The notes beneath the pieces are model-generated. The model was not told the origin of the DNA. It was given only the letters and a program-made list of their open reading frames with translations, and did not search any database. Shown here one piece after another: positions 1-6,061 of a stretch of 6,890 nt of DNA. Made by a program: the position numbers and the translations under genes. The stretch covers positions 1 to 6,890 of the forward strand of contig CALHCK010000195.1 in the NCBI GenBank assembly GCA_937936695.1. Direction: 5' to 3'. This DNA comes from an uncultured Polaribacter sp. (lineage in GTDB: Bacteria > Bacteroidota > Bacteroidia > Flavobacteriales > Flavobacteriaceae). The number at the start of each line of letters is the position of its first letter. Position 1 is the first letter of the stretch.

Positions 1-1
1 A

Positions 2-292
2 CATACTGCTTACATTGCTTTTGATGGCTCTAAATACGGAATGACATTAGCAGGAAAAGTTACGCAACTATATCATAAAGCTTTAAAAATAGCTCCAAAC
101 AACCCTAGAGTTGTTTTAGCAAATGCTGAATGGAATATTGGAAGTGCCCAATTTTTTAAACAACCAATAACTCCTTTTTGTAAAGACGTTAAAAACGCAA
201 TAAAACTTAGTAAAAAAGAAAAAATAACTACTATTTTTTATCCTAAATTTCAACTACAAAGAGCAGAAGCTATTTTAAAAAAGTGTCATTAA
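2..292 (+). CDS. TPR-type protein, C-terminal part (5' end outside window)
   Basis: The frame is open from base 2 to a TAA at 290-292. The in-frame ATG at 41 is probably internal, because the codons before it (HTAYIAFDGSKYG) read as protein and continue smoothly. The visible 96 residues include a helical repeat-like segment (LYHKALKIAPNNPRVVLANAEW), with the alternating small/aromatic residues and N-P-N turn of tetratricopeptide repeats, then a conserved-looking G-S-A-x-F-F-x-x-P-I-T-P-F-C block, and it ends in a Cys-rich tail (KKCH). From memory this resembles a family of roughly 200-240 residue secreted TPR proteins common in Bacteroidota whose function is not known. The N-terminal part, with any signal peptide, lies to the left of the window. 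No link to the cyanate genes is apparent. Confidence 0.72.
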   Translation, partial: HTAYIAFDGSKYGMTLAGKVTQLYHKALKIAPNNPRVVLANAEWNIGSAQFFKQPITPFCKDVKNAIKLSKKEKITTIFYPKFQLQRAEAILKKCH

Positions 293-319
293 ATTCTAAT
301 ATTTTAAACATTTTTTTTC

Positions 320-340
320 TACTTAAAAACAAGTATTTTT
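320..340 (+). terminator. Weak hairpin plus T-run after the TPR gene
   Basis: TACTT (320-324) can pair with AAGTA (331-335) around a 6-base loop, followed directly by five T. It lies 28 bases after the TPR stop. The stem has only five pairs and one G-C, so this is a weak candidate terminator. The rest of 293-508 is extremely AT-rich. I see no gene in it and no convincing TTG/TAnnTTTG promoter for the AraC-family gene. Confidence 0.3.
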
Positions 341-508
341 AAATTAATTACGTTTCCTTATTATTAAAATAATTACAACTTATTTATAAAAAATAAAATT
401 AGAATCACTTAAAATCCTAATTTCACATTTATTACTATACCTAACTAATATCTAGCATTTTATACGTATCTTAAGTATCTAAATAATCTTTTTTAAGTAG
501 AAAATAAG

Positions 509-1408
509 ATGAAAAATAAAATTAAGGTACCTGTTTTTAATATTTGTAATTTTCAAGATTACAACAACTGTATGGAGTTTGATAATAATTTCTACATAAG
601 GCCTTTTAATGATCATATTAATGTAAATCTATTTATAGAAAAGCCACATGGTCATGATTTTTATTTAATACTACTAATCACTAAAGGTAGTGGTAAACAC
701 ACAATTGACTACACAGAGTATAATGTTGAACCTGGTTCAATATTTATTGTTTCACCTGGTCAAGTACATTGTTGGGATTTGGCACCTGATACTGATGGAT
801 ATGTAATGTTTTTTAAAAAAGAATATTTTTTGATTGACTTTAATCATGATAAACTTGTAAAATTGCCTTTTTTTAAATCATCATACAGTGTGCCCTGTTT
901 AAAATTAAGTAATGATGAACAAAATATTTTATTACTAATGTTTAATAATATTAATAATGAATATAAAAATCATTTACTTAACTATCATGAAATGATTCGT
1001 CTTTATTTAAATGTATTGTTTCTAGAACTTTCTCGTATTTACAATAAAAAAGATGAGCAAAATATAATTTACAGTCACGAGTTGGTTCAGCTTAATCGTT
1101 TTGAAACCTTAGTTAACAAACACTTTAAAGAACATAAATCATTAATTTTTTATGCTGATATGATGAGTATTTCATTAAAGCAATTAAGTTATTTATGTAA
1201 AAAAGTTATAAATAAAACACCTTCTGAAATTATTTTAGATAGAGTAATTTTAGAAGCTAAAAGACTTGTTATACATACAGATATGTCTATAAGTTCTATT
1301 GCTAATGAACTTAATTATAATGATAATTCTTATTTTATAAGATTTTTTAAAAAGGTTTGTAATGTAACACCAGAACAATACAGATACTCTTTTAAAAGTT
1401 ATAATTAA
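509..1408 (+). CDS. AraC-family transcriptional regulator (cupin sensor + double HTH)
   Basis: A 299-residue protein with the usual two-part AraC layout. Residues about 30-110 form an AraC-binding cupin-like beta domain: H47-G-H49 followed by the stretch with P75-G76, then P83-G84-Q85-V86-H87, which match the histidine/glycine positions of this fold. Residues about 195-295 form the DNA-binding domain, with a first helix-turn-helix near 213-233 (YADMMSISLKQLSYLCKKV) and a second near 259-281 (MSISSIANELNYNDNSYFIR), closing with the family's T-P-E-Q-Y-R signature at 287-292. The start at 509 is preceded by an A-rich leader (gtagaaaataag), usual for this group. It faces the cyanate operon tail-on and is separated from it by the DUF1348 gene, so it is not in the classic divergent regulator position. 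It may control the cyanate genes, the DUF1348 gene or something else; the effector is unknown. Confidence 0.93.
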   Translation: MKNKIKVPVFNICNFQDYNNCMEFDNNFYIRPFNDHINVNLFIEKPHGHDFYLILLITKGSGKHTIDYTEYNVEPGSIFIVSPGQVHCWDLAPDTDGYVMFFKKEYFLIDFNHDKLVKLPFFKSSYSVPCLKLSNDEQNILLLMFNNINNEYKNHLLNYHEMIRLYLNVLFLELSRIYNKKDEQNIIYSHELVQLNRFETLVNKHFKEHKSLIFYADMMSISLKQLSYLCKKVINKTPSEIILDRVILEAKRLVIHTDMSISSIANELNYNDNSYFIRFFKKVCNVTPEQYRYSFKSYN

Positions 1409-1414
1409 ATTTAA

Positions 1415-1831
1415 TTACTTTAAAATTCTTTCTATTTTCTTTATTGCTAAATCATTAATACTTGCAAATCTTTTTTTCATAAGTCCGTTTTCATCAAATT
1501 CCCAATTTTCATTACCGTAAGAACGATACCACTGGCCTTTATTATCGTGCCATTCATACTCGAAACGAACAGCTATTTTATTTTCTGTGTATGACCACAG
1601 TTCTTTTTTAAGTTTATATTCTAATTCATTTTCCCATTTTTGTTTCAAAAAAGAAATAACCTCATTTCTTCCTTTTATAAATAAATCTCTATTTCTCCAT
1701 TCTGTATCTAAAGAATATGCTAAAGCTATTTTTTCTGGGTTTTTACCATTCCATGCATTTTCTGCCAATTTTACTTTTTGTTTTGCTTCTTCAAAATTGA
1801 ATGGAGGAAGTGGGTGTTTTTTTTGGTTCAT
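1415..1831 (-). CDS. DUF1348 / SnoaL-like (NTF2-fold) protein
   Basis: A 138-residue soluble protein with no signal peptide. It carries the strongly conserved blocks I know from the DUF1348 branch of the NTF2/SnoaL-like superfamily: PPF near residues 9-11, K19 to N28 (KVKLAENAWN), WRNR at 45-48, a GR-x-E-V segment at 54-58, KQKW at 63-66, KELW at 76-79, IAVRFEYEWHD at 86-96, YGNENWEF at 105-112 and ASIND at 123-127. The family is usually about 150 residues, so this is essentially full length. These cone-shaped alpha+beta barrels bind small molecules; no reaction is established for DUF1348. The gene follows the cyanate operon on the same strand, but a strong hairpin terminator lies between them and only about 30 bases separate that hairpin from the ATG. 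It is either a separate unit or expressed by read-through. It converges with the AraC-type gene with 6 bases between stop codons. Confidence 0.93.
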   Translation of the reverse strand: MNQKKHPLPPFNFEEAKQKVKLAENAWNGKNPEKIALAYSLDTEWRNRDLFIKGRNEVISFLKQKWENELEYKLKKELWSYTENKIAVRFEYEWHDNKGQWYRSYGNENWEFDENGLMKKRFASINDLAIKKIERILK

Positions 1832-1862
1832 TATTTGTTTTTTTAAAATTTAATTTTTAACC

Positions 1863-1900
1863 AAAAACAACTTACAGACTTTAATCTATAAGTTGTTTTT
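1863..1900. terminator. Two-way rho-independent terminator after the cyanate operon
   Basis: AAAAACAACTTA (1863-1874) is the exact reverse complement of TAAGTTGTTTTT (1889-1900), a 12-bp stem. AGA/TCT inside the loop (1876-1878 with 1885-1887) can add three pairs beyond one mismatch. The stem ends in a run of T on either strand. On the minus strand it lies 27 bases after the binding-protein stop at 1928, the right place to end the cyanate operon transcript. It also sits about 30 bases before the DUF1348 start. Confidence 0.85.
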
Positions 1901-1927
1901 AGTTATAAAAAGATAAAATATTTTAAA

Positions 1928-3346
1928 TTATTTTACTCTAATATCAAAACTCTTAACATAATCTTCAGGGAAATTAGGATCAAATTCTTTCCCCATAATT
2001 ACGTGTTTTTTATAAGTTGCAGATGGAGCGTCATACCCTAACTCTTTCATTTTAGCACCACATTCTGCTGCTAAATAAACTTGCTCTGCTATTTTTTTAT
2101 AATCGATATCTTTTTTAACATATCCCCAACGTTTCATCTGAGTTAAAATCCAAACTCCCATAGAATGCCAAGGAAACGGATCAAAACCAATTCTGTTTGG
2201 TTCATTTAAAACATTACCTAAACCATCAGCATATTTACCTGTAAGCACTTGATTTATAACAGATGCAGGTTGATTTAAATAATTTTTAGGTGCTATTGCT
2301 TCAGATATTGCTGCTCTGTTTTCATGCTTTGATGAATAATTAGTTGCATCAATAATAGCACTAAATAATGCTGCGTACGTATTTGGGTTTTTAGTTGCAA
2401 ACTCTTCACTACAAGCAAATGCACAACATGGATGACCTTCCCATATTTCTTTAGTTAGCATATGAAGAAAACCTACACCTTCATACACAGCTCTTTGATT
2501 AAAAGGATCTGGAGATAAATAACCATCTAAGTTTCCTGCTTTTAAGTTTGCTACCATTTCTGGTGGTGGAACAACACGAATTTGTATATCTTTATCCGGA
2601 TCTAATCCAAATTCTGCAACATAGTATCTCAATAAAAAATTGTGCATAGAATACTCAAAAGGTACTCCAAATTTAAATCCTTTCCACATCTTAGGATCTC
2701 TTTTGTTTTTATGCTTATTATGTAAACAAATTGCCTGACCATTTATGTTTTCTACAGCAGGCATTATATAGTTTGCAGATGTAGATCCCGCTCCCATAGT
2801 CATAGCTAGTGGCATTGGGGTTAACATGTGAGAAGCATCGTACTCTTTGTTTAAACTTTTGTCTCTAGCAACTGCCCAACCTGCAGTTTTTATAACATCT
2901 ACATCTAATCCATATTTTTCATAAAAGCCCATAGGCTTAGACATAATAATAGGTGTAGCACAAGTAATAGGAACAAAACCAATGTTAAGTTTTGTTTTTT
3001 CTAATTTTGAAGCTCCCATTTTAGTAGCTCCACCAGACTCTACTTTCTTTTTGGTATCGTTAACACAAGCTTGTAGTGCTCCTAAAGGAATTATAGAAAG
3101 TAAAGCAGCTCTAAAAGTACCTGCTCCAACGGTTTTTATAAAATTTCTTCTTTGCATGTCATTTCCATTGAATAATGATTTTACAATGGAAGTTTCTACA
3201 AATCTATTTACTATTTCTTCATCAGAACTCGGTAGGTTTTGAACCATACTTACATTTTCTGAATGACAAGCTTTACAGCCACAACCAGCTCCATGAGAAA
3301 GATCTGAATCTTCATTAAACGGATCATCTAAACTATTTACAGGCAT
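1928..3346 (-). CDS. NrtA/CmpA-family ABC transporter substrate-binding protein (probably cyanate), Tat/lipoprotein type
   Basis: A 472-residue periplasmic binding protein for the cyanate importer. The mature part (about 118-440) shows family blocks I recognise: IGFVPITCATPIIM, the K-E-Y-D-A-S-H segment near 167-173, NINGQAI near 200, a K-H-K-N-K-R-D-P-K segment, FEYSMHNFLLRYY near 230-242, PPPEMVANLKAGNLDG near 260-275, GHPCC near 304-308 and DPFPWHSMGVW near 389-399. Export signals: twin-arginine motif QRRNFIK at 65-71, a hydrophobic stretch, then L-Q-A-C with C94 as possible lipidation site; the Q and an Arg in the hydrophobic part make the lipobox imperfect. Before this lies an unusual 63-residue hydrophilic extension with C22-x-C24-x-x-C27-H28. 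An internal start at M64 (base 3157) would remove it, but the long form keeps only a 34-base gap to cynS. Substrate is inferred from the neighbouring cyanase; nitrate, nitrite or bicarbonate are family alternatives. Confidence 0.93.
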   Translation of the reverse strand: MPVNSLDDPFNEDSDLSHGAGCGCKACHSENVSMVQNLPSSDEEIVNRFVETSIVKSLFNGNDMQRRNFIKTVGAGTFRAALLSIIPLGALQACVNDTKKKVESGGATKMGASKLEKTKLNIGFVPITCATPIIMSKPMGFYEKYGLDVDVIKTAGWAVARDKSLNKEYDASHMLTPMPLAMTMGAGSTSANYIMPAVENINGQAICLHNKHKNKRDPKMWKGFKFGVPFEYSMHNFLLRYYVAEFGLDPDKDIQIRVVPPPEMVANLKAGNLDGYLSPDPFNQRAVYEGVGFLHMLTKEIWEGHPCCAFACSEEFATKNPNTYAALFSAIIDATNYSSKHENRAAISEAIAPKNYLNQPASVINQVLTGKYADGLGNVLNEPNRIGFDPFPWHSMGVWILTQMKRWGYVKKDIDYKKIAEQVYLAAECGAKMKELGYDAPSATYKKHVIMGKEFDPNFPEDYVKSFDIRVK

Positions 3347-3380
3347 AATTTATTTTTTTTAAGTTAAACAATAATATTAA

Positions 3381-3821
3381 TTACCACTTTTTATATGGCA
3401 AAAATTTGCCTGTCATGGTTATTTGCACTCTATCTCCTTTTGGATCTTCAACCTTATCTACATCTAAAGTAAAATCTATGGCACTCATTATTCCATCTCC
3501 AAATTTTTCATGTACCACTTCTTTTATACTAGAGCCATATACGTATGCAATTTCGTATAGTCTATATATAAGAGGATCGCTAGGTACAATCTGTCCATTA
3601 CCTTTTAATGGGTATTCCATTAACGTTTGTTTAACCTCATCTTTTAAATCTAATACTGAAATTACAGCCTGAGCTTCTGTTTCATTTAAAGATGCACTTC
3701 CTAAACAAGCAGCAGTTACACAAACAGGATTTAAGTTTGTTTTTTCTGCTAAGGTTTTCCACGACACATTTTTATCTTTTTTGGCGTCTAAAATGGTTTT
3801 TGTCATTTGTTGTTTGTCCAT
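3381..3821 (-). CDS. cynS: Cyanase (cyanate hydratase)
   Basis: A 146-residue cytoplasmic enzyme that converts cyanate and bicarbonate to ammonia and CO2 through carbamate. The N-terminal half (about 1-75) is the helical, HTH-like domain (KDKNVSWKTLAEKTNLNP) and the C-terminal half is the catalytic domain that assembles into a decamer in known cyanases. Catalytic residues are in place: R87 and E90 in YRLYE, and S113 in GDGIMSAIDF, equivalent to R96, E99 and S122 of the E. coli enzyme with a constant offset of 9. The conserved VHEKFGDGI stretch (103-111) and the closing TGKFLPYKKW tail are intact. E. coli CynS has 156 residues, so this is a normal, complete member. It begins 11 bases after the ATPase stop and ends 34 bases before the binding-protein start, so it sits inside the transporter operon rather than after it. 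It identifies the operon's substrate as cyanate. Confidence 0.98.
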   Translation of the reverse strand: MDKQQMTKTILDAKKDKNVSWKTLAEKTNLNPVCVTAACLGSASLNETEAQAVISVLDLKDEVKQTLMEYPLKGNGQIVPSDPLIYRLYEIAYVYGSSIKEVVHEKFGDGIMSAIDFTLDVDKVEDPKGDRVQITMTGKFLPYKKW

Positions 3822-3832
3822 AAGCTTTGTTT

Positions 3833-4726
3833 TTAAGGATTAATAATATTGTTTTCTAAATCGTATTTTAACTTTAAAGGATCTACTTCAATTGGAAAAT
3901 CACTATCTGATAATGTACCTTCTTTTAATTTTTTAGAAATTTTTGAAGATTGATTAACTAAAAAATCTACTAAATAATTTCTGACTACATAATATGCTGG
4001 GTGATTTACAATTTCTGCTCTATTTCTAGGTTTAGGAATATCTACAATAACCATTTCTGCTACCCTTGCTTCTGGACCATCAGACATTAATAAAATTTTA
4101 TCAGACAGTAATATAGCTTCATCAATATCATGAGTAATCATAAATGTTGTTTGCTTTGTTTTGTCACAAATTTCTACCAATTTATCTTGAAGCTTACCTC
4201 TTGTTAAAGCATCTAAAGCTCCAAAAGGTTCGTCCATTAATAACAAACTAGGTTCAATTGCAAAGGCACGAGCAATACCAACACGCTGTTTCATACCTCC
4301 AGATAGTTCTGATGGTTTTTTATAAATGTGATCTTCTAGATTAACCATTTTTAAAAAATAGATTGCTCTACTTTCAATATCTGCTTTACTCATATCTTTA
4401 AACCTACAAGCTATTGCCATGGTAACATTTTTAAGTACAGTTAACCAAGGTAATATACTATGGTTCTGAAAGATAACACCACGATCTAAACTTGTTTTTT
4501 TTACCTCTTCATTAAGCATTTTAATACTTCCACCAGATACAAGATCTAACCCTGCTAGATTATTTAGAATAGTAGATTTTCCACATCCTGAATGACCAAT
4601 TAAACAAATAAACTCTCCTTTTTCTATTGAAAAATTTACGTTTTCATAAATGGTTACAAAACTTTTACCATCTTTTGAAGGGTATGATTTTGATATATTT
4701 TTAACTTTTAAAAAATTGTCTGTCAT
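3833..4726 (-). CDS. ABC transporter ATPase, NrtD/CmpD/SsuB type (cyanate import)
   Basis: A 297-residue cytoplasmic ATPase that powers the importer. All nucleotide-binding motifs are intact: Walker A GHSGCGKST (44-52), Q-loop Q87 in the V-I-F-Q-N-H block, signature LSGGMKQR (141-148), Walker B LLLMDEP (161-167, with D165 and E166), the GALDALTR stretch after it, and switch histidine H199 in ITHDIDEA. The phrase LPWLTVLKNV (92-101) is characteristic of the nitrate/sulfonate/taurine branch. After the core, residues about 225-297 form a C-terminal extension (KPRNRAEIVNHPAYYVVRN) that I remember from nitrate/cyanate-type ATPases; it is not the NrtC type with a fused solute-binding domain. It starts 15 bases after the permease stop and ends 11 bases before cynS, so the genes are probably co-transcribed. 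Only one ATPase gene is present, so it presumably acts as a homodimer. Confidence 0.95.
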   Translation of the reverse strand: MTDNFLKVKNISKSYPSKDGKSFVTIYENVNFSIEKGEFICLIGHSGCGKSTILNNLAGLDLVSGGSIKMLNEEVKKTSLDRGVIFQNHSILPWLTVLKNVTMAIACRFKDMSKADIESRAIYFLKMVNLEDHIYKKPSELSGGMKQRVGIARAFAIEPSLLLMDEPFGALDALTRGKLQDKLVEICDKTKQTTFMITHDIDEAILLSDKILLMSDGPEARVAEMVIVDIPKPRNRAEIVNHPAYYVVRNYLVDFLVNQSSKISKKLKEGTLSDSDFPIEVDPLKLKYDLENNIINP

Positions 4727-4741
4727 TTTAATAGGTCTTTA

Positions 4742-5569
4742 TTATTCTTGATAATTAAAATATTTTGAGATAAAAGATATCATGGAGTCTAAAAACATAC
4801 CTACAATACCTATCATAAGAATAGAAAAAACAACACTTGCCAAATCTAAATTGTTCCACTCATTCCAAACATAATACCCTATTCCAGTACCTCCAACAAG
4901 CATTTCTGCAGCAACAATAACCAACCAAGAAATACCCATAGATATTCTAAGTCCTGTAAAAATTGTTGGTAATGCTGCTGGTAAAATAATGGTAAAAGCC
5001 ATTTTAACATTACTCATTTCTAGGGTTTTACCCACATTTAAAAAATCTTTTTTTACAGACATAACTCCAAAAGCAGTATTAATTAACATGGGCCATATAG
5101 AGCAAATAAAAATCACGAATATTGATGACATAATAGAGTCTTTAATTACAAACAAGGCTAATGGCATCCAAGCTAAAGGCGATATGGGTTTTAGTATTTG
5201 TATATAAGGCTGAAGGGCTTTGTAAAACAAAGGAGACATTCCTATTAAAAAGCCTATTGGTATAGCAATTATTACAGATAAAAAATACCCCGCCATAACC
5301 CTTAGTATAGAAAAGAATAACTGAGTACCAATACCTTTATCATTAGGTCCATTGTCATAAAACGGATTACTTAATTCTTTTACCGCTAATTTAAAAACTT
5401 CTATAGGGCCAGGTACATGTGCTTGGGTTTCTCCCATTCCCATAAGTTTTTCATACTCTGTCATGTTTTGTTTATTCCTTGCTCCATCTCCTGTTATTAG
5501 TTCTCCTATAATAATGAACACGAATAATAAGCCTATTGACAGTAAAATTGATTTTTTTGTTTCTGACAT
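4742..5569 (-). CDS. ABC transporter permease, NrtB/CmpB type (cyanate import)
   Basis: A 275-residue inner-membrane protein, first gene of the cyanate operon. Hydrophobic segments are visible near residues 8-25, 90-110, 130-143, 147-168, 192-222 and 243-266, about six as in this family. A loop between the first two carries a family-like block, NPFYDNGPNDKGIG (68-81). The coupling (EAA) loop that contacts the ATPase is near 178-207 (NVGKTLEMS...ILPAALPTIFTG), with the conserved G at 180 and P at 201. The stretch SWLVIVAAEMLVGGTGIG (214-231) is typical of nitrate/cyanate/sulfonate permeases. The start is preceded by a likely -7 promoter box 26 bases upstream. Its partners are the ATPase 15 bases downstream and the binding protein at the operon's end. 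One permease gene implies a homodimeric channel. Confidence 0.95.
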   Translation of the reverse strand: MSETKKSILLSIGLLFVFIIIGELITGDGARNKQNMTEYEKLMGMGETQAHVPGPIEVFKLAVKELSNPFYDNGPNDKGIGTQLFFSILRVMAGYFLSVIIAIPIGFLIGMSPLFYKALQPYIQILKPISPLAWMPLALFVIKDSIMSSIFVIFICSIWPMLINTAFGVMSVKKDFLNVGKTLEMSNVKMAFTIILPAALPTIFTGLRISMGISWLVIVAAEMLVGGTGIGYYVWNEWNNLDLASVVFSILMIGIVGMFLDSMISFISKYFNYQE

Positions 5570-5594
5570 TTTAATGTTCTTTTTGAGTACATTA

Positions 5595-5602
5595 CAAACT
5601 TA
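5595..5602 (-). promoter_or_regulatory. Likely -7 promoter box of the cyanate operon (TAAGTTTG)
   Basis: Read on the minus strand this is TAAGTTTG, an exact match to the Bacteroidota -7 consensus TAnnTTTG. It lies 26 bases before the permease ATG, implying a leader of about 20 bases. The nearest upstream TTG (complement of CAA at 5630-5632) is 27 bases away, longer than the usual 17-23 spacing. The -35-like half is therefore poor, which would fit a promoter needing an activator such as an AraC-type protein. That last point is inference. Confidence 0.55.
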
Positions 5603-5716
5603 GTCATAGCATGTATTTTAAGTATAGGACAATAGAACCTTTATCTAGTACAAATTATACATAATTCAATGTTTTTTATTTTTAATTAAATAAAACTCAA
5701 CAAAACCCTGTATTCA

Positions 5717-5752
5717 ATTGCTTTTTATATGACAAAAAACATGTTTTGCAAT
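5717..5752. promoter_or_regulatory. Nested palindrome, possible operator upstream of the cyanate operon
   Basis: AAAACATGTTTT (5736-5747) is a perfect 12-base palindrome. Around it, ATTGC (5717-5721) and GCAAT (5748-5752) form a second inverted pair. It is about 150-180 bases upstream of the permease start, a distance from which an activator could act. Palindromes of A/T-rich composition arise readily by chance here, and AraC-type proteins often use direct repeats, so this is only a candidate. Confidence 0.25.
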
Positions 5753-5877
5753 AAATAATTAAATAAGAGTAGAAAATAATTGAGAAAACTATTGTAGTTT
5801 TTAAAGTTATTACCAAGATATAAATGGCTATTTTTTAATAATGAAAAAATAACTGAGATGGTATTTTTAATGCATAA

Positions 5878-5912
5878 AAAAAGGTAAATAGAGTATCTCT
5901 ATTTACCTTTTT
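5878..5912. terminator. Strong two-way rho-independent terminator in the intergenic region
   Basis: Bases 5878-5893 (ending GGTAAATAGAG) pair perfectly with 5897-5912 (CTCTATTTACC and following T), a 16-bp stem with a 3-base loop. The plus-strand tail is TTTTT then ATTTTT; the minus-strand tail is a run of seven T. On the minus strand it would stop transcription coming from the TIMP-like gene, whose stop is about 160 bases before it, and so shield the cyanate promoter. On the plus strand no gene precedes it. Confidence 0.85.
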
Positions 5913-5971
5913 ATTTTTAATTAATAATTACCTAAGTATACTATCTTGTTTAAATATGGTTTGTTGCGTGA

Positions 5972-6061
5972 ATTTAACAACTAATTTAGTAAATAATTAC
6001 AGACAAAGAAAATCCGTGAGGATTTTCGTAAGTAAGCAATAAATTATATATGTTGTTGGCA
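5972..6061 (-). repeat. attC-like foldable element after the TIMP-like gene
   Basis: On the minus strand the element begins TGCCAAC just after the gene's stop and ends in GTTAAAT (fits the integron core GTTRRRY). Its two arms pair as AACAAC/GTTGTT (6052-6057 with 5976-5981), then TAATTTA/TAAATTA (6040-6046 with 5982-5988) after a 5-base bulge, and a perfect 8-bp terminal stem GAAAATCC/GGATTTTC (6008-6015 with 6020-6027) with a GTGA loop on the plus strand. Size (90 bases), bulge and position after the gene resemble an integron attC site. TGCCAAC does not fit RYYYAAC at its first two bases, so this is not a textbook attC. No integrase gene is in the window. The terminal stem could also serve as a terminator for the gene. 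Confidence 0.45.

Noticed and set aside
1587..1853. Open frame of 88 codons on the + strand
   Set aside because: Lies opposite the well-conserved DUF1348 gene; its Phe/Ser-rich translation has no recognisable motif.
2982..3242. Open frame of 86 codons on the + strand
   Set aside because: Antisense to the signal-peptide region of the binding protein; no family features.
3258..3285. c-type haem-binding protein (CxxCH) reading of the binding protein
   Set aside because: A single CxxCH located before the twin-arginine signal would not be in the mature exported domain where c-type haem is attached; kept only as a puzzling motif.
3406..3672. Open frame of 88 codons on the + strand
   Set aside because: Antisense to cynS, whose catalytic residues are intact.
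4989..5207. Open frame of 72 codons on the + strand
   Set aside because: Antisense to the permease; no motif or start context.
1928..5569. Nitrate assimilation operon
   Set aside because: The transporter families overlap with nitrate uptake, but no nitrate or nitrite reductase is present and a complete cyanase gene sits inside the operon, so cyanate is the better call.
5731..5760. Tiny frame MTKNMFCNK on the + strand
   Set aside because: Nine codons with no homology clue; starts inside the AT-rich palindrome and is expected by chance.
5878..6061. CRISPR-like array or insertion-sequence remnant
   Set aside because: The hairpins here differ from one another, there are no regularly spaced direct repeats, and no transposase or cas-like sequence is in the window.
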